From Actinomadura chibensis NBRC 106107 (GTDB lineage Bacteria; Actinomycetota; Actinomycetes; Streptosporangiales; Streptosporangiaceae): a DNA stretch of 64,000 nucleotides. The notes beneath the pieces are model-generated. The model had not been told where the DNA came from and did not search any database. It saw nothing but the letters and a program-made list of their open reading frames with translations. Position numbers and translations under genes: made by a program. Below are positions 24,179 to 31,505 of this stretch, in pieces (position 1 is the first letter of the stretch; each line of letters starts with the position of its first letter). The stretch covers positions 53,172-117,171 of the forward strand of contig NZ_BCQP01000019.1 in the NCBI RefSeq assembly GCF_001552135.1, written 5' to 3'.

Positions 24179-25354
24179 GTGCTGACGCCGCTCGGCTGGG
24201 GGACGGCGGCCGGCTCGGTCCTGCTCTACGCGGCGGGCTGGTGGCTCGGCTACCCGGAGCCCGCGATGCTCGCGGTCGCCGGGCTGGCCGCGGTGGGGGC
24301 CGCCGCGCTGTGGACGCTGCCGCGCCCGCGGCTGGACGTCCGCCGGGAGATCGCGCCCGCGAAGGTGGAGCGCGGCGAACCGGCGGTGGGCGTCCTGCAC
24401 GTGACGAACCGGGGACGTTCGGCTCGGGGTCTGAGCGCGCATGACACCGTGTTCACCGGGGGGCCTGGGGGGTCGTCCCCCCAGAGGGGCAAGGCGGGGG
24501 CGGCGCACGTGGCGGTGGACGTCCCGCGCCTGCGCCCCGGCGGCACCCGCTCGGTGACCTACCGGCTCCCGACGGACCGGCGCGGCGAGATCCCGGTCGG
24601 CCCGCTGCGGCTGGAGCGGGCCGACCCGCTGCGGCTGGCGCGGCGCGTCCGCGAGTACGGGGAGCCGCGGACGCTGCTCGTCCGGCCGCGGACGGTGCGG
24701 CTGCCGCTGCTGCCGTCCGGCCGCGCGCACCACCTGGAGGGGCCGACGAGCGACCGCTCCCCGGCGGGGACGGCGACGTTCCACGCGCTGCGCGAGTACG
24801 TGATCGGGGACGAGCTGCGCCACATCCACTGGAAGTCCTCGGCGCGGACGGGCACGCTCATGGTCCGCCAGCTCGTCGACGCGAGCCTGCCGACGACCAC
24901 GGTCGTGCTGGAGGCGCGTCCGGACGCGTGGGCGGAGCCGGACGACTTCGAGCTGGCCGTCGACGCCGCCGCGTCGGTCGCGGTGGGCGCGGCGGCGGCG
25001 AACTTCCCGGTCCGCGTCCTGACCGGCGACGGGCCGCTCGCCGACACGCGCGGCGGGCCGGGCGACGTGGAGGTGCTGCTCGACCGGCTCACCGCCGTCG
25101 CGCCGAAGGAGGGGCCCCGGTCGGCGGTGGACGCGGTGCGCCGCGTCCACGCGGGCGGGTCGCTCGTCGTGGTCGCGTCGGGCGCGGCGGAGCTCGGGCG
25201 GATCGCCGCCGTCCGGAGCCGGTTCGACCGGGTCGTGGTGCTGCGGGTGCGGCCGACCGGGCCCGCGCCCGCGCCGCCCGGCGTCCACGTGATCGACCTC
25301 GCCGACCTGGACGGGCTGGCCGAGTCGTGGCGGCGCCTCGGGAGCGTCCGGTGA
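24179..25354 (+). CDS. DUF58 domain protein
   Basis: 391 residues from GTG 24179, 14 bases after the MoxR stop. Two hydrophobic helices lie at the N-terminus (residues 5-45), then a beta domain, then the DUF58 signature region (EYVIGDELRHIHWKSSARTGTLMVRQ), which is a VWA-like fold. It is the usual membrane-bound partner of MoxR. An odd glycine/serine stretch, GGPGGSSPQRG at about residue 96, is encoded by a perfect hairpin (24464-24484) that looks like a small inserted repeat. Ends in a GTGA overlap with the transglutaminase-like gene. Confidence 0.9.
   Translation: MLTPLGWGTAAGSVLLYAAGWWLGYPEPAMLAVAGLAAVGAAALWTLPRPRLDVRREIAPAKVERGEPAVGVLHVTNRGRSARGLSAHDTVFTGGPGGSSPQRGKAGAAHVAVDVPRLRPGGTRSVTYRLPTDRRGEIPVGPLRLERADPLRLARRVREYGEPRTLLVRPRTVRLPLLPSGRAHHLEGPTSDRSPAGTATFHALREYVIGDELRHIHWKSSARTGTLMVRQLVDASLPTTTVVLEARPDAWAEPDDFELAVDAAASVAVGAAAANFPVRVLTGDGPLADTRGGPGDVEVLLDRLTAVAPKEGPRSAVDAVRRVHAGGSLVVVASGAAELGRIAAVRSRFDRVVVLRVRPTGPAPAPPGVHVIDLADLDGLAESWRRLGSVR
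24464..24484. repeat. GC-rich hairpin element inside the DUF58 coding sequence
   Basis: CTGGGGGG and CCCCCCAG form an 8-bp stem around a 5-base loop TCGTC. It is similar in composition and layout to the CCAGGGGG-TCGC-CCCCCTGG hairpin at 54079-54098. Its translation is a low-complexity insert in the protein's beta domain. Confidence 0.55.
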
Positions 25355-27534
25355 CCCGCTACGCCTCGCTCGCGGTGACCGCCTGCCTGGCCGCGGTCGC
25401 CGGGCTCGCGTTCCAGCGGGTGTTCGGGTTCGGCCCGGTGCTGCCGGTCGCGGCGGTGGCGGCGGTCGTGCCGACGGTGCTGTGCGCGCTGCTGTCCGGC
25501 CCGCGCGGGAAGCCGTGGCCGCTGTGGATCTCGGTGGTGCTGACGGTCGTGGCGTGGGCGGGCACGGTCACCGTGACGGTGCTGCGCCCGGCGCTCGGCG
25601 ACGGGACGCTCCCGCGGACGCTCCGCGAAGGCGTCCTCGGATCGTGGAAGACGATCCTCACCACGCTGCTGCCCGCCCCGGCCGAGCCGGAGCTGCTCGT
25701 CCTGGTCAGCCTGGTGGTGTGGCTGGCGGCGTTCGCGTCCGCCGAGCTGGCGCTGCGGACGGCGCTGCGCGCCGTGCCGTGCGTGCCGTCCCTCGCGGCG
25801 TGGGCGGTCGCGCTGCTGCTCGGCGTGGACGGCCCCGGCTCCAACGTCCCGCTCGCCGCCGCGACCGTCGTCCTCATCGCGGTGCTCGTCCTGCTGCGCG
25901 CCGACATGGCCGCCCCAGGGGTGGCGTGGCGTCCGCTGGCGGTCGGCGTCCCGGCGGCCGCCGTGCTCGGCGGGCTGGCGTTCGCGTCCGGGCCGGTCGT
26001 CCCGGTCGCCGCCGAGCCGTACAACCCGCGCGAGCAGGTCCGGGCGCCGCCGCCGCAGCGGCGCGACAGCGTCAGCCCGCTCGACCGGGTCGGCGGGTGG
26101 CTGCTGAGCCCCGACCAGGTGATGTTCACCGTCCGGTCCGGGCGGAGCGAGATCGAGCGGCTCGCCGTGCTCGACCGCTTCGACGGGGTGACGTGGTCGT
26201 CGACGGCGCGGTTCGTCCCGACCGGGCGGCGCGTGCCGGAGGGGCCGAAGCCGGGACGCGAGCACCGGGTGGCGCAGCGGATCACGATCCGCGACCTGCC
26301 CGGCGTGTGGGTGCCCGCGGCGGACCGTCCGCGCCAGGTGGACGGCCTGCCGGTCGTCGTGGACCCCGCGAGCGGGGCGCTCGCGGCGGCGCGGCCGCTG
26401 CGTCCGGGGCAGGCGTACCGGGTCGACTCGGTCGTCCCCGAATGGACGGCCGACGACCTCGCGGACGCGGCCGTCGCCACCGACGCGGAGGCGCGGGCCG
26501 CGCGGGAGCTGCCGTGGGGGCCGGGGGCGAAGGAGCCGCCCGTCCAGATCGCGGAGTTCCGGCGGTTCGCGGAGTCGGCGACGCGGGGCGCGGTGTCGCC
26601 GATCCAGAAGGCGGCGATGCTCGCCCAGTACCTCAAGCGGTACGCCAGGTACGACGTGACGGCCCCGCCCGGGCACAGCTACCGGCAGCTCGACTACTTC
26701 CTCGGCGAGGGCAGGCGCGGGACGCCCGAGCACTTCGCGACCGCCTACGCGCTGCTCGCCCGGACGGTCGGCCTGCCGTCCCGGGTCGTGGTGGGCTTCG
26801 ACGGCGGGAACCGGGTGGGCGACACCGTCCAGGTCCGCTCCGGGGACGTGATGGTCTGGCCCGAGGTCAAGTTCGACGGTCTCGGCTGGATCCGCTTCAA
26901 CCCGCTGCCCGACAGCGCGCGCCGGTCCAAGAAGGACGACTCGGTCGCGGCGGGGGAGACGGAGCAGAAGCTGGAGGAGGCGCAGAAGAACGCGGCGTCC
27001 CAGCAGCGCGGGCAGGGGCCGGGGAACACGCCCCAGAAGAAGCCTCAGACGACGGCCGTGTCCGATGAGGGCTCGCCCTTGCCCTGGTGGGTGTTCGCGT
27101 CGGTCGGGGTCGGCGTCCTGGTCATCGGCTACGTGCTCGCCGTCCTGCTCGCCCCGGCCCTGCGCAGGCGGCGGCGCCGGACGGGCACGCCCGCCGCCCG
27201 CGTCACGGGCGCCTGGCACCAGGCCCTCGACCACCTCGCCGACGTCGGGCTGTCCACCGTCCGGACGCTGACCGCGCACGAGGTCGCGCAGTTCGGCGCG
27301 TCCAGCGTCGGCGCCGACGCCCACGGCCACCTGCGCCCGCTCGCCGACCTCGTCAACCGCAGCCGGTTCGCCCCGTCCGGGCCCGCCCCGGACGCCGCCG
27401 ACCTCGCCTGGCGGCACACCGACGAGCTCGGCCGGCTCGTCACCGCGAAGGCCGGGCGGCTGCGGCGCCTCCGCCGCCGCCTCCACCCGCGCTCCCTGCG
27501 GGACCGCCGGGACGTCACCTCGCGGGGAGGCTGA
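25351..27534 (+). CDS. TgpA-like transglutaminase-fold membrane protein, catalytic triad lost
   Basis: 727 residues from GTG 25351 (GTGA overlap). Residues 5-215 hold about six membrane helices (DUF3488/TgpA N-terminal part), residues 215-545 an outer domain with the transglutaminase core, 575-600 another helix, then a cytoplasmic tail. In the core, the Cys of GxCExFA is Pro459 (GTPEHFATAYALLARTVGLPSRVV), the His of HAWxE is Met501 (MVWPE) and the Asp of FDPTP is Asn517 (FNPLP). All three codons are unambiguous. The fold is kept but peptide cross-linking or protease activity should not be possible; a binding role is likely. Overlaps the convergent papain-like gene by 20 bases. Confidence 0.9.
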   Translation: MTRYASLAVTACLAAVAGLAFQRVFGFGPVLPVAAVAAVVPTVLCALLSGPRGKPWPLWISVVLTVVAWAGTVTVTVLRPALGDGTLPRTLREGVLGSWKTILTTLLPAPAEPELLVLVSLVVWLAAFASAELALRTALRAVPCVPSLAAWAVALLLGVDGPGSNVPLAAATVVLIAVLVLLRADMAAPGVAWRPLAVGVPAAAVLGGLAFASGPVVPVAAEPYNPREQVRAPPPQRRDSVSPLDRVGGWLLSPDQVMFTVRSGRSEIERLAVLDRFDGVTWSSTARFVPTGRRVPEGPKPGREHRVAQRITIRDLPGVWVPAADRPRQVDGLPVVVDPASGALAAARPLRPGQAYRVDSVVPEWTADDLADAAVATDAEARAARELPWGPGAKEPPVQIAEFRRFAESATRGAVSPIQKAAMLAQYLKRYARYDVTAPPGHSYRQLDYFLGEGRRGTPEHFATAYALLARTVGLPSRVVVGFDGGNRVGDTVQVRSGDVMVWPEVKFDGLGWIRFNPLPDSARRSKKDDSVAAGETEQKLEEAQKNAASQQRGQGPGNTPQKKPQTTAVSDEGSPLPWWVFASVGVGVLVIGYVLAVLLAPALRRRRRRTGTPAARVTGAWHQALDHLADVGLSTVRTLTAHEVAQFGASSVGADAHGHLRPLADLVNRSRFAPSGPAPDAADLAWRHTDELGRLVTAKAGRLRRLRRRLHPRSLRDRRDVTSRGG

Positions 27535-28153
27535 CGGCGATCTCGCCGCCGAGCGCCGCGCCCGCCTCGAGCTCCAGGTCGTCGCCGCTCCAGAACCGTC
27601 CCGGGTCGAACCAGTTCGGGCGGCGGCCCTTCTTCAGCAGCCCCATCGCCTGGTAGGTCACGGCGACGATCTCGGCGCAGAACGCCGTCTCCAGGTCCTG
27701 CTCCCGCTCGGCCGGGCGCCGGATCGGCACGCGCCCGCGCACCCACCGCGTCGCCAGCCGGGACGTGGACGGGAACGGCGTGCCGTCCAGCCGGGCCACC
27801 GCGCGCAGCGCCGCGTCCTCCATCTCCCGCGTCGGCGGCGGGTCGAGCTGGCGCAGCCACGCCCGCTGCCCGTACCGGTTCCCCCAGACCAGGACGGCGT
27901 CGCGCAGGTCGTGGAGCTGCGCGCCGCGGTGCCGCCCGCCCGACCACAGGTCGGGGAGGGAGCGGCCCAGCTCGGCGTGCCACATGAGCGGCGGCAGGTC
28001 GTCGACGACCAGCGCCATGCCGACGTGGTTGACCGGGCTGTTGGTCGAGAGCTGGATGGCGCGGTCGGCGACCGTCCGGCCGCGGAAGAGCCACACGTCC
28101 CCGGTGCGGGTCAGCTCGGCGGCCTCGTCGAGGGGGATGCTCGTACCAGGCAT
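27515..28153 (-). CDS. Permuted papain-like (YiiX/NlpC-P60 type) putative cysteine hydrolase
   Basis: 212 residues from ATG 28151-28153; homologous-looking sequence begins just after it (GTSIPLDEAAELTRTGDVWLF). Permuted NlpC/P60 proteins have the histidine before the cysteine. Here GDVWLFRG and SPVNHVGMALV give the His (near residue 46), and ETAFCAEIVAVTYQAMGLL gives the Cys (near 168). It has no signal peptide, so it may hydrolyse a lipid or amide inside the cell. It is convergent with the transglutaminase-like gene and its start codon is only 18 bases from that of the divergent small membrane protein. Assignment rests on motifs only. Confidence 0.65.
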   Translation of the reverse strand: MPGTSIPLDEAAELTRTGDVWLFRGRTVADRAIQLSTNSPVNHVGMALVVDDLPPLMWHAELGRSLPDLWSGGRHRGAQLHDLRDAVLVWGNRYGQRAWLRQLDPPPTREMEDAALRAVARLDGTPFPSTSRLATRWVRGRVPIRRPAEREQDLETAFCAEIVAVTYQAMGLLKKGRRPNWFDPGRFWSGDDLELEAGAALGGEIAVSLPAR

Positions 28154-28158
28154 GATCG

Positions 28159-28173
28159 ATACGGTATCCGTAT
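28159..28173. promoter_or_regulatory. 15-bp inverted repeat between divergent start codons
   Basis: ATACGG and CCGTAT are separated by TAT. The repeat fills the 18-base gap between ATG 28153 (minus) and ATG 28172 (plus) and includes two bases of the latter. A protein bound here would block both genes, and neither gene has room for a separate ribosome site, so both mRNAs may be leaderless. Confidence 0.45.
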
Positions 28174-28366
28174 GCGTCTCCTCAAATCCCCTGGTCTGTG
28201 GAAGGCACTGGGCATCGCCGGGTTCCTCGGCGTCGCCGCGACCGGCGCCGTGGTGGTGCGGGCCGAGCGGCGGCGCCGCTCCTACACGCCCGAGGAGATC
28301 CGGACGCGCCTGCACGAGCGGCTGGCCGAAGGGGCCGGCGAGGCGTCCGGCGGAGGGCGCGGGTGA
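28172..28366 (+). CDS. Small single-pass membrane protein
   Basis: 64 residues from ATG 28172. One hydrophobic helix (LWKALGIAGFLGVAATGAVVV, in part) is followed by RAERRRR and a charged tail, giving an N-out or N-in anchor with a basic cytoplasmic end. It ends in a GTGA overlap with the dehydratase gene, so the two are translationally coupled. I do not recognise the family. Real-gene support is the coupling, the conserved-looking membrane helix and the start position. Confidence 0.6.
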   Translation: MRLLKSPGLWKALGIAGFLGVAATGAVVVRAERRRRSYTPEEIRTRLHERLAEGAGEASGGGRG

Positions 28367-29301
28367 ACGTCCGCGACGTCCGCGCGCCCGGCCCGGACGA
28401 CCTCGACCGCGCCTGGCGCGCCGTGTCCGCCGCGCTCCCGCCGACGCCGGTGGCGCCGACCGACCTCGCCCCGGACGCGCTGCTCAAGCTGGAGACGTTC
28501 CAGCCCATGGGCGCGTTCAAGGCGCGCGGCGCGCTCGCCGCCGTCGCCGCCCTGCCGGACGGGGTGCCCGCCGTGACGGCGAGCGCGGGCAACCACGGGC
28601 TCGGCATGGGCTACGCGGCGGCCCGGTCTGGCGCGGACGTCACCGTCGTCGTGTCGACCCGCGCGTCCCGGGCGAAGGTCGAGAAGATCGGCGCGTTCCC
28701 GGTGCGGCTCGTCCAGCACGGGACCACCTACGACGAGGCCGAGGCGTACGCGCGGACGCTGCCCGGCCACTTCGTGTCGCCCTACAACGACCCGGCGGTC
28801 ATCGCGGGGCAGGGCACCATCGGCCGCGAGCTGGACGAGCAGGCCGGGGACGGCCCGCTCACCGTCGTCGCGCCGGTCGGCGGCGGCGGGCTGCTCGCCG
28901 GGCTGAGCCTGTGGGCGCGCGAGCGCGGCGACGTGCGCCTCGTCGGCGTGGAGTCGGCCGTGTCGCGCGGCGTGTCCGCCTCGATCGCGGCCGGCCGGGT
29001 CGTGGCGGTGGAGGTCGGCGACACGTTCGCCGACGGCCTGCCGGGCAACCTCGAACCGGGCTGCGTCACCCCGGCGGTGATCGGCCCGGACGCGGTGCTG
29101 ACCGCCGTCGACGACGACCGGATCCGGACGGCGATGCGCTGGCTGTTCCGCGAGCACGGCCTCGTCGCGGAGGGCGCGGGCGCGGCCGGGGTCGCCGCCG
29201 TCCTCGCCGGGGCGGTCGAGGTCACGGGCCGTCTCGTGGTGGTCCTGTCGGGGCGCAACATCACCGTCCCGACGTTCACCGCGGCGATCGCCGAAGGCTG
29301 A
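28363..29301 (+). CDS. PLP-dependent threonine/serine dehydratase-like enzyme
   Basis: 312 residues from GTG 28363 (GGAGGGCGCG upstream). Fold type II PLP enzyme: the lysine that binds PLP is Lys53 in MGAFKARGA, the asparagine loop is SAGNHGLG, and the phosphate-binding glycine loop is PVGGGGLLAG. It lacks the C-terminal ACT regulatory domain of biosynthetic IlvA, so it is of the short catabolic type that turns threonine or serine into the 2-oxo acid and ammonia, or a related racemase. Coupled to the small membrane protein; 70 bases before the second FN3 gene. Confidence 0.88.
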   Translation: MNVRDVRAPGPDDLDRAWRAVSAALPPTPVAPTDLAPDALLKLETFQPMGAFKARGALAAVAALPDGVPAVTASAGNHGLGMGYAAARSGADVTVVVSTRASRAKVEKIGAFPVRLVQHGTTYDEAEAYARTLPGHFVSPYNDPAVIAGQGTIGRELDEQAGDGPLTVVAPVGGGGLLAGLSLWARERGDVRLVGVESAVSRGVSASIAAGRVVAVEVGDTFADGLPGNLEPGCVTPAVIGPDAVLTAVDDDRIRTAMRWLFREHGLVAEGAGAAGVAAVLAGAVEVTGRLVVVLSGRNITVPTFTAAIAEG

Positions 29302-29345
29302 ACCTGCGCCATATCTCCCTAAATACCGGTCATTTCGGAACGGAT

Positions 29346-29360
29346 CCCGCTACGGTGTCC
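29346..29360 (+). promoter_or_regulatory. Promoter motif shared with the FN3 paralogue (copy 2)
   Basis: CCCGCTACGGTGTCC with -10-like TACGGT lies just upstream of the second FN3 gene and matches the motif at 20953-20967. The distance from the motif to the start codon differs (12 here, over 100 in copy 1). Confidence 0.4.
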
Positions 29361-29371
29361 GGTCAGACGGG

Positions 29372-31483
29372 GTGGTGATCAGAACGGTGCGCGCGGGTCT
29401 ACGGCTGCTGTTCCGGCGCGACCGGCTGACGGGCCAGGTCGCGGCCGGTCTCGTCGGCGCGCTCGCGATCGCCGCCGGCGCGTACGGGGTGGGCGTGGCG
29501 AGCGCCAGGTACCGCCTCGCCGACGTCGGCGCGTGGCTGAGCGCGGGGAGCCGCGGCCTCGTCGTCCACGCCAACGGCCCGGCGGCCAAGGTGGACGGCA
29601 AGACGGGCGTGATCCCGCAGATGCGCGGCCACGAGATCCAGGTCGTCCAGGACGGCGCCACCGTGCTGATCGTCGACCTCGTCACCGGGGTGGTCAGCAG
29701 GCTCGACCCGGCGCAGCTCGACATCGGGCAGAGCCGCCCGCTCGGCCAGGGCATCCAGGTGCTCGCCGGGGCGGGCAAGGCGTACACGGTCGACTCGATC
29801 AAGGGCGTCGTGCAGCAGATCGACCCGGTCGCGCTGTCCCCGGTCGGGCCGCCCGCGACGCTGCCGCCGCTCCTCGGCCAGGCCGGGATCGACGCCCGCG
29901 GCGCGCTGTGGGTGCCGGTGTCGCGGAACGGCGAGGTGTCGGCGTTCGCGGACGGCCGCCTCCAGCCGCCCGTCAAGGTCGGCGGCGCGGGCGACAGCCT
30001 GGCCCTCACCATCGCGGGCGGGGACCCCGTCGTCACCGACTCGACCGCCGCGACCGCGACCGTGCTGAAGCCGTCCGGGGCGCGGCTGACCGTCAGCCTG
30101 CCGACGACCGTCCGGCGGTCCGGGCGGGGCGGCGTGCTCGCCCCCGCGCGCACCGAGGGGACGACCGTCCCGCTGCTCGTGCCCGGGACCGGCTCCCTGG
30201 TCACCGTCGACACCGGCACCGGGCGGTACTCCAGCACCCGCCTCACGATGCCGCGGCACCGCTACCGGCCGCCGCAGATGCTCGGCCCGAAGGTCTATAT
30301 CCCGGACGAGACGGCGGGCGCGCTCGTCGTGTACGACGCGGCGGCCAACCGGTTCGAGGCGCCGGTCCCGGTGTCGGGACGCCCGTCCCGGCTGGACGTC
30401 TTCGTCCGGGACGGCCTGCTCTGGGCCAACGACCCCGGCGGCCCGCACGCCGTCGTGATCGACCGGGGCGGCGCGTCCAAGGGGATCGACAAGTACCGGG
30501 ACCGCGTCGCGGGCGGTCCGCGGCGCACCGCGCTCCCGCTGCCGAGCGGCGGCGGCGACCCGGCGCCGCCGCGCCGGCCCTCGGCGCCGCCGCGGCCGCC
30601 GCGCCCGGGCGAGCCGCCCGCCGCGCCGGCGAACGTGACGGTCACGCCCGGCGCCGGGACGATGCGCGTCGACTACCAGCCCTCGCGGGGCGACGGCGTG
30701 CTCGGGTTCGTGCTGAAGGACGTCCCGTCCGGGCTGGCCGCCGCCCCCGCCGCCGCCGGGCCGGGCGGCGGGCCGTTCACGGTGACCGGCGGCGACTGCG
30801 CGCGCGAGTACCGGTTCCGCGTCGCCGTCCGCTACCGGGACGCCCGCGGCCGGACGCGCGAGCTCGCGTCCGCGCCGAGCGACCCCGTCCGGCCGTGCGT
30901 CACGCCGGGCGCGCCGACCGGCCTCACGGCGCGGGCGACGCCGTCCGGGACGAAGGTCGCCTGGACGCCCCCGCCGGGCGCGGACGCCCCCGCCGCCTAC
31001 AAGCTGAGCTGGGACGGCCCCGTGAAGGGCAGCCGAACGGTCTCCGCCGCGTCGGCGTCCCTCGGCGACGTGTGGACGAACGGCCCCTACACCTTCACCG
31101 TGTCCGCCGTGAACGGCGCGGGCACCGGCTCCGCCGCGAGGCTGGACACGAGGCTCACCGGCCCGACCGGCAGATATCCGGTCGAGCGCAACGGGAAATC
31201 CACCTCCTACGTCAGGGACGCTCCCGACGTCGAGAACGGCAAGACCGTCGTCACCATGAACGACAACAACGGCGAGATGGTCGACGTCCACTGCCAGGTG
31301 AAGGGCGCCTACTTCAAGCGCAATGAGACGCTCGCGGGCGACAAGTACGCCTACATCACCTATCAGGGCAAGAAGGGCTACGTGATCGGCTACCTGGTCG
31401 ACACTCCGGGCGACTGGAACAGTTTCGCCGGGCCCGCGGTGTGGACGTGCGAGCCGTCCATGACCTTCTACCCGTCGCAGTAG
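29372..31483 (+). CDS. Membrane-anchored beta-propeller/FN3 protein, paralogue 2
   Basis: 703 residues from GTG 29372; GTG 29375 and GTG 29387 are alternatives and no ribosome site decides. The order is the same as in the protein at 21073: LFRRDRLTGQ basic start, one membrane helix, propeller-like region (LVVHANGPAAKVDGK, LGQAGIDARGALWVP), Pro-rich linker near residue 390 and two FN3-like domains. The N-terminal 380 residues are strongly similar between the two, but the C-terminal domain differs and here ends in KYAYITYQGKKGYVIGYLVDTPG and a cysteine pair. This copy has no MoxR partner behind it; it is convergent with a kinase gene. Function unknown. Confidence 0.83.
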   Translation: MVIRTVRAGLRLLFRRDRLTGQVAAGLVGALAIAAGAYGVGVASARYRLADVGAWLSAGSRGLVVHANGPAAKVDGKTGVIPQMRGHEIQVVQDGATVLIVDLVTGVVSRLDPAQLDIGQSRPLGQGIQVLAGAGKAYTVDSIKGVVQQIDPVALSPVGPPATLPPLLGQAGIDARGALWVPVSRNGEVSAFADGRLQPPVKVGGAGDSLALTIAGGDPVVTDSTAATATVLKPSGARLTVSLPTTVRRSGRGGVLAPARTEGTTVPLLVPGTGSLVTVDTGTGRYSSTRLTMPRHRYRPPQMLGPKVYIPDETAGALVVYDAAANRFEAPVPVSGRPSRLDVFVRDGLLWANDPGGPHAVVIDRGGASKGIDKYRDRVAGGPRRTALPLPSGGGDPAPPRRPSAPPRPPRPGEPPAAPANVTVTPGAGTMRVDYQPSRGDGVLGFVLKDVPSGLAAAPAAAGPGGGPFTVTGGDCAREYRFRVAVRYRDARGRTRELASAPSDPVRPCVTPGAPTGLTARATPSGTKVAWTPPPGADAPAAYKLSWDGPVKGSRTVSAASASLGDVWTNGPYTFTVSAVNGAGTGSAARLDTRLTGPTGRYPVERNGKSTSYVRDAPDVENGKTVVTMNDNNGEMVDVHCQVKGAYFKRNETLAGDKYAYITYQGKKGYVIGYLVDTPGDWNSFAGPAVWTCEPSMTFYPSQ

Positions 31484-31505
31484 GCCCGCCCGGCGGCGCG
31501 ACTGT

